Below are positions 33,763 to 44,687 of a stretch of 64,000 nucleotides of DNA, one piece after another. The notes beneath the pieces are model-generated. The model did no database searches, was not told where the DNA came from, and saw only the letters and a list, made by a program, of their open reading frames with translations. Location of the stretch: the NCBI GenBank assembly GCA_029948255.1, contig JALIZF010001781.1, forward strand, positions 186,001 to 250,000, in the 5' to 3' direction. Within the stretch, counting starts at the first letter, position 1. The number at the start of each line of letters is the position of its first letter. Both the position numbers and the translations under genes were made by a program. This DNA is from Telmatactis stephensoni (lineage: Eukaryota > Cnidaria > Anthozoa > Actiniaria > Isophelliidae).

Positions 33763-35340
33763 ATATTTCCTAAAGGAGATATAACTGACTTTCCCCCCTA
33801 GGAATTTGGATAATGTACAGGTGCCATTGGCTGAATGAATGGGAGAACACCTTTGCCCATGTTTGACAGATAAAGAATAATATTGTATGAAAGTTTAATG
33901 AAATCGTTCTTGTTGATGTTCCTTTAGACTGATTTTATACGTCGGTCTGTTCACTTCTTGGGCTTCCTGTGGTGGTCGCTCACCTTATGTAAATACTCTT
34001 GCCATCCGCCTTGAAGTCCCTTTAGGACATCTGCATACGCTCCGCCAGCTTCACATGATTGGAGGATCAGTAAACCCCAAATCCAACTTTCAGGCAATCT
34101 CATATACCCAGAGCCTGCAATAATCCTGACGAACGCGGGCTCTGGGTACGAGATTGAGTGAAAGTTTGATTCATCGAGGGTCGTGCGCGATACTGAAGGG
34201 TTTTTAGCAGTATACCGCTAAGATTTTAGGCTGGAATCAGGAGGGTGGGGATTTCTCTATTGTTTTAGGCGCTGAATTCATGTTTAATGTTGTTTTGCCT
34301 TTTTGACGTCACGAACGCCACAGCAACCGCGGGAATAGGTTGTGGAAGAGCATTAATTTGCTTTTAGGTTCACTAGAAGGAAAAACTCAAACACACATTG
34401 AGTATACAGTTGAAAAAACAACAACATTTGGCTAAGTCTGTTTCTTTATCTAAATACTAACCTTGTATCGCTTTCTTTGTGTAATAATTGTTCTGTTTCC
34501 TGCTTTTTAATTTTACTTCTCCGGTCCCCCGGGATCGCATCAATTTAGAACGAGATGAAAGTACATAATTTCTTTAATCAAACTCTAAGTTTTTACAAAC
34601 TTTTACCTAGCTTTCGGCCATCGTGGCTATCGTCAGGGTAATTAAGGACAAAAATTGCAACAACTACAAGAAGACAACCGACACAAAACATGATAAGATA
34701 AAAGTGGCTGTCAAAAAACATACGTTTTCTCATCGAACAATAAACCACTTCACCACCATAGGAGGAGATATTATAGAGTATGATTTGTAAGATTTTTGGC
34801 TCAGCTTTAATTTATTACTGCCCAAAAACTTATATCAATACTTTGGAAGTAGTGCAACTGGCTAACGACCACCTTCTAAGCTGCCATTTATGAAGTAATG
34901 TCAGTAATGCATGTGAAAACATAATTATTATTGATCATTTTCATTGCACTTGCTCAAGGCCAAACTTTACAAAAGTTTTACTAAACAGGCAAACTAAGAA
35001 ATTTGAAGCATTAGATGTTTTGAGTATATTCACGAATTTTGAATTTCAATGTCCATGCAAAATAAAGACAATGAAATGTTGGTACTAAGCTAGGCACTTG
35101 AGTGTTGTACATAGGGAAAATGTCTACAGAAAAATCTGTGGACTTTTTGGGGCTAAAAAGCGCGGTTTTGTGTTGAGTTCTTATTATGTAAATAGGGAAA
35201 TAACCACAAAAAAATCTGAGGACATTTGAGTGCTTCAAAAAGAATGTTTTGCAGACATTTCAACTTATTTTGTTCTGGTAAGAATCACCTGACACAATAC
35301 ATGTCTTTCATCCGAATTATATGAAAAAGTCCAAATTTAA
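33763..35340 (+). repeat. Shared flank, second and third parts, unit D
   Basis: Contains the CCCAGAGCCTG hairpin (about 34106-34150). No LINE or fold-back insertion as in A and C. No gene. Confidence 0.65.
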
Positions 35341-35662
35341 CTTCCGACGAGCATCCCTACCCTCCGATATATATGGCAGTCCCCCCCCCTCTGTGGGCAA
35401 CATCATCAATCCAACAGCTTAGATGAGACGAGAGATAGACCGAGATCAGTTGTAAATCGAAGAAGGTTTTGAAGAGAAGCAATGTTGTTTCCAGCCTTGT
35501 GGATGGATGCTTTCACCATACGAACTGCTACATGGACGTAAACCAAGGCAAATACTACAAGTAGCAAAGTTTTAAGGACGTTCGAATTGGCCAAAATTAG
35601 CCAGTTGATGTTGCGGCCCAGAAAGGTCTACCTATCTAAATTTTGATTTACCCTTTAAGAAC
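35341..35662 (+). repeat. End of the TIR element with G-rich ends and integrase remnant, unit E
   Basis: Only the right end of the element (35345-35395) survives. The integrase remnant follows (to about 35560), then the start of the conserved pre-gene block. Confidence 0.5.
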
Positions 35663-35875
35663 GGTAGAGGTTATTTCGCGAGCTTCAGAACGACATTTCG
35701 CGTCAAAGAACCCCATTATTAGAGCTAGATTTTAGGTTTTAGGGTTAGGTTTAGGGCTAGGTTAGGGGTAGACCCTATCCCAGTCTCTAGCCCTAAACCT
35801 AACCTTTTTCTAGCCCTAATAACGGGACCTTTTGACGTGAAATGTCGTTCTGAAGCTCGCGAAATAACCTCTACC
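35663..35875. mobile_element. 213 bp palindromic MITE with telomere-like core
   Basis: Ends GGTAGAGGTTATTTCGCGAG and its complement, arms of about 45 bases. A 9-base target duplication TTTAAGAAC (35654-35662, 35876-35884) flanks it; the other units have the empty site. The core has TTAGGGTTAGG / CCTAAACCTAACC words like telomere repeats. The duplication length suits hAT or Mutator-type elements. Confidence 0.85.
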
Positions 35876-35884
35876 TTTAAGAAC

Positions 35885-36064
35885 AGTCTATCTGTATGCA
35901 ATTTTTTTTCAAGATTGTTTGGGATTCCTGTGTATAGCTCCAGGCCACCCAATGCTTGGAACGCCTGGTAGAATTCTTACCAATCGCTTGCCATAAAGTT
36001 GCATGAAAGTTATGGGTTATGGTGATTGATTCCTGCTCATTGTGCTAATAACTAATTAAGTAAA
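35885..36064 (+). promoter_or_regulatory. Conserved 5' block before BTB copy E (after the MITE)
   Basis: Same block as in B-D, but the CATTCCCGCCACCACACTAC part is lost, so copy E may have lost regulatory sequence. Confidence 0.35.
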
Positions 36065-37383
36065 ATGGATCCTTCCAACTGGCAAACTGAACTATCTGCT
36101 ATCAGAGAACGTACTGAGTACGCGTTCAACAAGTCCTTGTTCTGCGATGTGGAGTTCTCGGTGGTAGACTCGAATGGAGTCAAAGTCTCTGTTCCAGCCA
36201 ATAAGTACATGCTGGCTGTAAGTAGTCCTGTGTTCGAAGCCATGTTTTACGGACAGCTAGCAGAGAGTAAATCAACTATTGACCTACCAGACTGCAGTGA
36301 GGAAAGCTTACGAGAGATGCTTCGCTATAGGGGCTATATCTATTCAGATAAAGTCAACCTAACTAGAAGAAATATAGTTGAAGTGTTGTATCTTGCTGAT
36401 AAATACATGATGCCATTTCTAAAGGAGAAATGCGTCAATTTTATTGGACCAGAAGATGTGCTGATTGTTCTTGTTGAAGTAGAGAAAATGGGAGATGATA
36501 GGCTGACAAGACGACTTTGGAACATTGTTGACTGCGAAACCCATCAAACAGTTTCATCAGAGGCATTTCTAAATATATCTCAAGAAATGCTGTGTCAAGT
36601 TCTAGTCAGAGATACACTCAACGTTGAGGAGTTGGATCTTTTTTATGCAGTCAATCGATGGGCTGAGGAGAAAACTAAAGAGAAGGGCCTAGAAAGCACT
36701 GGTGAAAATAAAAGGTTAGTTCTTGGAGAAGAGGTCATCAGACTAATTAGATATTCATTGATGAAGGCCAAGGAGTTTTCTGAAGTTGTGATACCATCTG
36801 CAATTCTTGAGAAAAATGAATTAATGGAATTGTTTCAGATAATCCATGAAGTTTCCCCAACAACAAACATGTTCAATACAAAGGAAAGGTGTTTAGATGA
36901 TATTTTATTCTCAGGCATGCGATTCAGTATTCATGTTGATGGTGGTAAGGACTATAATGGAGAGAAAGATGCTATTGCTTTTACTGTTAATAAGGCTGCA
37001 TATCTCATTAGTGTTGACATGTTTGGCAGCGAAGACTCACAAAATACAGTGTTGACTTAAACATATACAAAAATGAAGAAATCATTTCAAAGCAGTCCTC
37101 TGAACTTGAAAGTGGGAGGATAGTTGGCTCTTCTGGCAGTCGAAGATATATTGTGTATGGATTTTCAGTTAAGCTTCATAATCCTGTTAAACTAGTCCCA
37201 GATGCTGTGTATACTGTGGAAGCCAAGATAGTAGGACGACCATCACACTTTGGTGAAGGTGGTAAAATCAGAGTAACTGTTCAAAATGATACAGTGATAA
37301 CTTTCCAACACACTGTGAAGTCTACTAATGGTACAACACCCATTGAAGGCCAGTTTCCACGGCTGAGATTACATGAAATTTAA
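36065..37383 (+). pseudogene. BTB copy E: 2-base frameshift in PHR, 3-residue insertion in BTB
   Basis: Starts at ATG 36065 and is open to 37060. It carries a 9-base in-frame insertion in the BTB domain (LRYRGYIYSDK against LRYVYSDK). Two extra A residues near 37041-37042 shift the frame in the middle of PHR. The remainder is open to TAA 37381-37383. E has the most divergent PHR: loop FSGMRFSIHVDGGKDYNG, second stretch LESGRIVGSSGSRRY, and VGRPSHFGEGGKIRVTVQND near the end. As read, the product would lack the second half of PHR. Confidence 0.87.
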
Positions 37384-37723
37384 TTAGTAGTTCAAGCCTC
37401 CAGCAAAATTAGAAACTTATTTACCTGTGAATTTCATGATTTACCAGTTTGTTGGTCATCAGCAAATGACTAAATTTACAAAACAACAAATTATACACAT
37501 TTTAACTGACTTCCGCCCCCCCCCCCCCTAGGAATTTAAATAATGTACAGGTGCCATTGGCTGAATGAATGGGAAAACGCCTTTGCTCATGTTTGAAAGA
37601 TAAAGAATAATATTATATGAAAGTTTAATAAAATCGTTCTTGTTGATGTTCCTTTAGACTGATTTCATAAGTCGGTCTGTTCGCTTCTTGGGCTTCCTGT
37701 GGTGGTCACCCACCTTATGTAAA
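37384..37723 (+). repeat. Shared downstream flank, unit E (much shortened)
   Basis: Starts like flank B, then jumps after about 37504 to the part with a poly(C) run (37517-37528) and the AATAAA near 37629. Confidence 0.65.
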
Positions 37724-38890
37724 CCAGCTGAGTTGACCTTCGCAACAATCCCAAGGTCAAACAATCAGAATCGAGGATTTGAAATTAACCAATCAGATCG
37801 CGAGATTAGTATCAAGTGTTGTAAAATGCTATTTTGATTAGCATTGCATTTCTTTGTACTACTTCATACCTACCAAGATAATGGATAAAATACGAATGCC
37901 TCATTTTCTAGAATGCTGTAAATCCATTTTGCTATTATAGAAGACATAATAGAGAGTTTCACTAAAATATTTCCGAGTCTAATAAAAAAATACGAGAAAT
38001 TCGCGCCTTTTCTGTTAGCGGACGCGCTGCCCAGTGGCGGGAAAAAGCATTTATTTTGAACGACAGCCAAAGCCCTTCAACTTGTGAGTTATTTGTTTCC
38101 AACTAAACGTAAAGAAATACGATAGAAAATTACATCATGGCTTCAATTTGCCGATCTCTTTGCTAATATGATGTTCTCTTTGAATGGAAAAACAAAGTTT
38201 TGGAGAAGTTTGGAGGAGTAAACAACACTGAGTTTCGGTGACTGTGGATGTTTGTGGTTAGCGAGCCGAGGAGATAGTCTTGAGCAGAAATTTACTATAA
38301 ATGTGAATCTGAGGCACTTGAAGTCCACAATTTCAAACAAAGAAATGGCTATCGAAACTACTTATTATCATCTTGAGAAATTCTAAGTGTTTCCAAGGAT
38401 TTAAGCGACGTTTTCTCTTGGCTCAGTGATTCCTGCGTTTTTACGAGAGTCGGAGCATGCATCAAGCAGACCGTTTTTGAGAAAATCTAGTCAGCCTTTC
38501 AAGGTAACGAAAATAGAACTCATTATGTATAAATTAGTTCTCATTTTTGGCGATGTTATTTCTAAAGAGATGATTTATAAATCGTTTATTTTATCAAAGC
38601 TATTTGTATGGAAGCTGGTCTTACCGTAGAGTTTAATTTCAGCGAACTGAGTTACTAGTTCAAAATGGATAAATTTGCTGGTGTTTAGGACTTTTGCTTA
38701 TGCTGCAACGTGGGCATGATGTACCATTAGTTGATATTGATATACAAAAATAGATTTTCAACTGGTAATATCACAAAATGTTTTTTTTTATGAAAACCAC
38801 ACGATTTCACTTTCTCAAATCAGATTAGGAAATGCTAACCAAAATAGCTGACCCATAATCCTTTTCGGGGAATGCATTCAACTCAGCTGG
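37724..38890. mobile_element. 1.17 kb TIR element with CCAGCTGAGTTGA ends, unit E
   Basis: Inverted ends CCAGCTGAGTTGA (37724-37736) and TCAACTCAGCTGG (38878-38890). It interrupts the flank between GTAAA and TACTCTTGCC, with a duplication of about 2 bases (AA). The inside is AT-rich without a recognisable transposase. Confidence 0.75.
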
Positions 38891-39824
38891 AATACTCTTG
38901 CCATCCGCCTTGAAGTCCCTTTAATTTAGGACATCTGCATACGCTCCGCCAGCTTCACGTGATTGGCGGATCAGTACACCCAAAATCCAACTTTCAGGCA
39001 ATCTCATACCCAGAGCCTGCAATCCTGACGAGCGCAGGCTCTGGGTACGAGATTGAATGAAAGTTTGATTAATTGAGAATCGCGCGCGATACAAGGGTTT
39101 TTAGCAGTATATACCGCTGAGATTGTAGGCTGGAATCAGGAGGGTGGGGATGTCTCTATTGTTTTTGAATTCATTTTGTCACGAACGCCACAGCAACCGC
39201 GGGATAAGGTTGTGGAAGAGCATCGATTTACTTTTAGGTTCACTAGAAAGAAAAACACTCAAACAGACATTGAGCATTCAATTGAAATATCTAAATAATA
39301 ACCTTGTATCGCTTTCTTTGTGTAATAATTGTTCTGTTTGCTGCTTTTCTTGACCTTTCTTCTGTTCCCGGGATCGCATCAATTTAGAACGAGATGAAAG
39401 TACATAATTTCTTTAATCAAACTCTAAGTTTTTACAAACTTTTACCTAGCTTTCGGCCATCGTGGCTATCGTCAGGGTAATTAAGGACAAAAATTGCAAC
39501 AACTACAAGAAGACAACACAAAACATGATAAGATAAAAGTGGCTGTCAAAAAACATACGTTTTCTCATCGAACAACAAACCACTTCACCACCATAGTAGG
39601 AGATATTATAGAGTATGATTTGTAAGATTTTTGGCTCAGCTTTAATTTATTACTGTCCTAAAACTTATATCAATACTTTGGAAGTAGTGCAACTGGCTAA
39701 CGACCACCTTCTAAGCTGCCATTTATGAAGTAATGTCAGTAATGCATGTGAAAACATAATTATTATTGATCATTTTCATTGCACTTGCTCAAGGCCAAAC
39801 TTTACAAAAGTTTTACTAAACAGG
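38891..39824 (+). repeat. Shared flank, second and third parts, unit E
   Basis: Same order as units B and D. No gene. Confidence 0.65.
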
Positions 39825-40651
39825 CAAACTAAGAAATTTGAAGCATTAGATGTTTTGAGTATGTTCACGTACTTTGAATTTCAATGTCCATGCAAAATAT
39901 AGACAATGAAATGTTGGTACTAAGCTAGGCACTTAAGCGTACAAGTACATTAGGAAAATGTCCGCAGAAAAATCTGTGGACTTTTAATTTTGGGGCTAAA
40001 AAGCGCGGTGTTGTGTTGAGTTCTTATTATGTAAATAGGGAAGTCCACAGAAAAATCTAAGGACATTTGAGTGCTTCAAATGTCCAAAATAGAATGTTTT
40101 GCAGACATTTCAACTTATTTTGTTCTGGTAAGAATCCGACACAATACATGTCTTTCATCCGAATTACATGAAAAAGTCAAAATTTAACTTAATGTTTAAT
40201 TTGCTACGAGTTCCATGATGAAGAACTGCGAAATCAGCATCATCACAGCATCATTCCCGGGGGGAGGGGGCACTCCGCTCGGAATAGGGCGTGGATGCTC
40301 GTCGTACCTTTTAGGAGTCAAAATCAGTTATCTGTTACCTTTTAGGGGTTTGTAGGAGCAAGGATGGCACAGTTGGTTAGTGCGCGGCCTTCGATGCGAG
40401 ATCCTTGTTTCGACTTCTTCCCAATCTGTGTAGCTTTAATTAGCTTTAAATACCCTTAAAACGGAGCACTGATGGAGAGAGGGGAGTAAAATGAGCGCAC
40501 CGTCGACCTCAGGTTTGTCAGTTGAATTACTGTTACGAGTTATCGACGTTAAATATGGTCGCTTTACTTTACTTTACTTTCTGAGGGTACCTCAAACTTT
40601 AGTGGACTACCAAAGACTATAAGCTGGTACCTTTTGGAGGGTAATTTTCAG
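39825..40651 (+). repeat. Direct repeat, first copy (827 bp)
   Basis: Nearly identical to 41387-42212 (offset 1561-1562). Includes the flank's third part, a SINE and part of the element with G-rich ends. Confidence 0.85.
40348..40585 (+). mobile_element. tRNA-derived SINE (first copy)
   Basis: A-box TGGCACAGTTGG (40365-40376) fits the pol III consensus fully. B-box GTTTCGACTTC (40407-40417) fits at 9 of 11 positions at normal spacing. The tail is (CTTTA)n near 40560-40580. Inserted in the element with G-rich ends; units A and D lack it. Confidence 0.75.
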
Positions 40652-41386
40652 AAAATTTTCCCTGACAACAAACATGTTTGGAGCTCGTTCGAAGCGAAGC
40701 TTCCAGCCTTTTCCTCTTCTTAGTAGGGGGAGGGAGATCTTGAAAAAAACCGTGAAATAAGGCTTTATTTACAATTATAACAACTTTACACGTTACATAG
40801 AATGTTATATTAATGTATTCTGTAAATATTATTCGTCAAAAGTCGTATTTTAGGCTCCATGCATTTACGTGTATTTACAACTGTTTATGTTGTCAGATAA
40901 TGAGCTTGGGCTGCCTGTGCCTTAACCTTAGGAAACATGGTTCTATTTTCCTAAATATTTCCTAAAGGAGATATAACTGACTTTCCCCTCCAGGAATTTG
41001 GATAATGTACAGGTGCCATTGGCTGAATGAATGGGAGAACACCTTTGCTCATGTTTGAAAGATAAAGAATAATATTATATGAAAGTTTAATAAAATCGTT
41101 CTTTTTGATGTTCCTTTAGACTGATTTTATACGTCGGTCTGTTCACTTCTTGGGCTTCCTGTGGTGGTCGCCCACCTTATGTAAATGCTCTTGCCATCCG
41201 CCTTGAAGTCCCTTTAGGACATCTGCATCGCTGCGCCAGCTTCACGTGATTGGAGGATCAGTACACCCCAAATCCAACTTTCAGGCAATCTCATATACCC
41301 AGAGCCTGCAATAATCCTGACGAACGCGGGCTCTGGGTACGAGATTGAATGAAAGTTTGATTCATTGAGAATCGCGCGCGATACGA
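40652..41386 (+). repeat. Spacer between the direct repeats
   Basis: 40652-40915 is AT-rich sequence seen once in the window. From 40916 it is flank sequence starting again from its first part (CTTAACCTTAGGAAACATGG), up to the hairpin region, then cut at 41386. Confidence 0.6.
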
Positions 41387-42212
41387 CAAACTAAGAAATT
41401 TGAAGCATTAGATGTTTTGAGTATGTTCACGTACTTTGAATTTCAATGTCCATGCAAAATATAGACAATGAATGTTGGTACTAAGCTAGGCACTTAAGCG
41501 TACAAGTACATTAGGAAAATGTCCGCAGAAAAATCTGTGGACTTTTAATTTTGGGGCTAAAAAGCGCGGTGTTGTGTTGAGTTCTTATTATGTAAATAGG
41601 GAAGTCCACAGAAAAATCTAAGGACATTTGAGTGCTTCAAATGTCCAAAATAGAATGTTTTGCAGACATTTCAACTTATTTTGTTCTGGTAAGAATCCGA
41701 CACAATACATGTCTTTCATCCGAATTACATGAAAAAGTCAAAATTTAACTTAATGTTTAATTTGCTACGAGTTCCATGATGAAGAACTGCGAAATCAGCA
41801 TCATCACAGCATCATTCCCGGGGGGAGGGGGCACTCCGCTCGGAATAGGGCGTGGATGCTCGTCGTACCTTTTAGGAGTCAAAATCAGTTATCTGTTACC
41901 TTTTAGGGGTTTGTAGGAGCAAGGATGGCACAGTTGGTTAGTGCGCGGCCTTCGATGCGAGATCCTTGTTTCGACTTCTTCCCAATCTGTGTAGCTTTAA
42001 TTAGCTTTAAATACCCTTAAAACGGAGCACTGATGGAGAGAGGGGAGTAAAATGAGCGCACCGTCGACCTCAGGTTTGTCAGTTGAATTACTGTTACGAG
42101 TTATCGACGTTAAATATGGTCGCTTTACTTTACTTTACTTTCTGAGGGTACCTCAAACTTTAGTGGACTACCAAAGACTATAAGCTGGTACCTTTTGGAG
42201 GGTAATTTTCAG
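41387..42212 (+). repeat. Direct repeat, second copy
   Basis: Copy of 39825-40651; its left edge cuts the flank after GCGCGCGATACGA, so it was joined by recombination or copying rather than by a transposon end. Confidence 0.85.
41909..42146 (+). mobile_element. tRNA-derived SINE (second copy)
   Basis: Same SINE as at 40348-40585, copied with the direct repeat (A-box 41926-41937, B-box 41968-41978). Confidence 0.75.
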
Positions 42213-42702
42213 TAAATAAATCAGCCATTTGACTTTTTTCTCCACACTCATCGATAAAGCAACTTATCTCTTTAAGATTCATTCGATCATTAGTTTTTGA
42301 GTTGGCACCTTTAAGGGGTAAAAATCTTGTTGCCACGCCCACCTTTAATAATTTGACTCGGGTACCTTTTAGGGGTCATTTTCAAAATTTCCGACGAGCA
42401 TCCCTACCCTCCGATATATATGGGAGTTCCCCCCTCCGTGGGCAACATCGTCAATCCAACAGCTTAGATGAGACGAGAGATAGATCGAGATCAGTTGTAA
42501 ATTGAAGAAGGTTTTGAAGAGAAGCAATGTTGTTTCCAGCCTTGTGGATGGATACTTTCACCATACGAACTGCTACATGGACGTAAACCAAGGCAAATAC
42601 TACAAGTAGCAAAGTTTTAAGGACGTTCGAATTGGCCAAAATTAGCCAGTTGATGTTGCGGCCCAGAACGGTCTACCTATCTAAATGTTGATTTACCCTT
42701 AA
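42213..42702 (+). repeat. Right part of the G-rich-ended element, integrase remnant and start of pre-gene block, unit F
   Basis: G-rich end near 42420-42436; integrase remnant to about 42600; the conserved pre-gene block is then cut at 42702 by the large palindrome and resumes at 44502. Confidence 0.55.
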
Positions 42703-44501
42703 GGTGTTTCAAAGTAGTTGTTGACGCGCTACACCTCTCATTTTAAATTCGCGATTTCATGGACTTCTTCTCGTCGGATCAAAATATCCTTTGGACAAAT
42801 TATCAAGCAAAGATTGAATTTTTGAATGATAGTAATTTTAAGTCAATCTGTGTTTTTACAGCAAAGATAATCAATGATCGTTTAAATCAGTCTTTCTAAA
42901 ATATCTCCCGTTTACGATGAGCTTTTGAAAAACGAAAACATAGGCCTAAAACTTCACATTCATGCACACATACTTATAGTAAAATCAGACAGTTTAAACA
43001 GAGCGATTTTGAGTACTAGACGCAAACATTTTTTATGCGTATTTTGCGTCGCAAAAACTAAGGTATAGCTTGTCATGCAGAAAAGAAATACTCGGCGCTC
43101 AAACATATGCGCCAAAATACTGAAAACACGTTGCTATATTGTTGTTCTTTCTCTCTGGTAAATTGCACTGGTTTAAGTGTTCATTTGGCGGAGTTATGAT
43201 TTTTCTTCTGATAGTATATGGGATTCACTAGCTGCGACAATTTTAACTTTCAAGCGGCGTAAGAGATATCTCTTCAAGTCATCACTGTTTAGAGCCCAAA
43301 ATCACGGCTATACTTACTCAAAGTATCATAAAACACGCAGCAGAAATTTATTAAATTTGATATGTAAAGCAACATTTTTAAATTTCACTTGAATACAGTG
43401 CTTCAAACGCGCCGGAGTAGAATCAAACTCGTGTGTACAAATGCATGACGATGGCGTGATGCTTGCTAATTATGTCACGGTACATTCCTTCGCGCCCGTG
43501 TTACGACGCATTTGCATATAGTGCCTTTACACTTCATTTCGATGCAATGCCTGCAACTAAAAGTTCGAGAAGTAAGAAAAACCGTAGACTTGCTGCACGT
43601 TTGGCAAGAGAAAAAAGATGGAGGAGCCGCAACTAATTTTTCCAATTTCGAGTTTTGTGTGATCCTAGTTCAAATAAAACCGCGGTATGCAAATGCATCG
43701 TAACACGGGTGCGAAGGAATGTAGCGTGACATAATCAGCAAGCATCACGCCATCGTCATGCATTTGTACACACGGGTTTGATTCTACTCCGGCGCGTTTG
43801 AAGCACTGTATTCAAGTGAAATTTAAAAATGTTGCTTTACATATCAAATTTAATAAATTTCTGCTGCGTGTTTTATGATACTTTGAGTAAGTATAGCCGT
43901 GATTTTGGGCTCTAAACAGTGATGACTTGAAGAGATATCTCTTACGCCGCTTGAAAGTTAAAATTGTCGCAGCTAGTGAATCCCATATACTATCAGAAGA
44001 AAAATCATAACTCCGCCAAATGAACACTTAAACCAGTGCAATTTACCAGAGAGAAAGAACAACAATATAGCAACGTGTTTTCAGTATTTTGGCGCATATG
44101 TTTGAGCGCCGAGTATTTCTTTTCTGCATGACAAGCTATACCTTAGTTTTTGCGACGCAAAATACGCATAAAAAATGTTTGCGTCTAGTACTCGAAATCG
44201 CTCTGTTTAAACTCTCTGATTTAACTATAAGTATGTGTGCATGAATGTGAAGTTTTAGGCCTATGTTATCGCTTTTCAAAAGCTCATCGTAAACGGGAGA
44301 TATTTTAGAAAGACTGATTTAAACGATCATTGAATATCTTTGCTGTAAAATCACAGATTGACTTAAAATTACTATCATTCAAAAATTCAATCTTTGCTTG
44401 ATAATTTGTCCAAAGGATATTTTGATCCGACGAGAAGAAGTCCATGAAATCGCGAATTTAAAATGAGAGGTGTAGCGCGTCAACAACTACTTTGAAACAC
44501 C
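42703..44501. mobile_element. 1.8 kb TTAA-flanked near-palindrome, copy 1
   Basis: Ends GGTGTTTCAAAGTAGTTG..CAACTACTTTGAAACACC with TTAA at 42699-42702 and 44502-44505; other units have the empty site (CCCTTAAAAGAAC). Arms of nearly 800 bases are inverted copies around a centre at about 43500-43700. The same 71-codon frame occurs on both arms (43177-43392 +, 43812-44027 -). The centre has a short basic frame (MPATKSSRSKKNRRLAARLA, about 30 codons). No transposase. TTAA fits piggyBac-type insertion. Confidence 0.87.
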
Positions 44502-44505
44502 TTAA

Positions 44506-44687
44506 AAGAACAGTCTGTCTGTATGCAATTTTTTTCAAGATTGTGTGGGATTCCTGTATATAGCTCCAGGCCACCTAATGCTTGGAACGCCTGGTAGATT
44601 TCTTACCATTCCCGCCACCACACTACTTGCTAGCAGGAAAGTTCATAGTGATTGATTTCTGCTCATTGTGCTAATAACTTGAGTAAA
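44506..44687 (+). promoter_or_regulatory. Conserved 5' block before BTB copy F (after the palindrome)
   Basis: Continues the pre-gene block, now about 1.8 kb from its distal half. It ends GAGTAAA before the ATG. Confidence 0.35.

Noticed and set aside
35725..35952. Telomere repeat array
   Set aside because: The TTAGGG-like words are few and lie within a short MITE with target duplication, not an interstitial telomere tract.
40348..40420. tRNA gene
   Set aside because: A and B boxes are present but the sequence does not form a full cloverleaf and ends in (CTTTA)n, as a SINE does.
43177..43392. 71-codon frame in the palindrome arms as a gene
   Set aside because: Its presence on both arms follows from the palindrome; no domain, and no separate sign of coding constraint.
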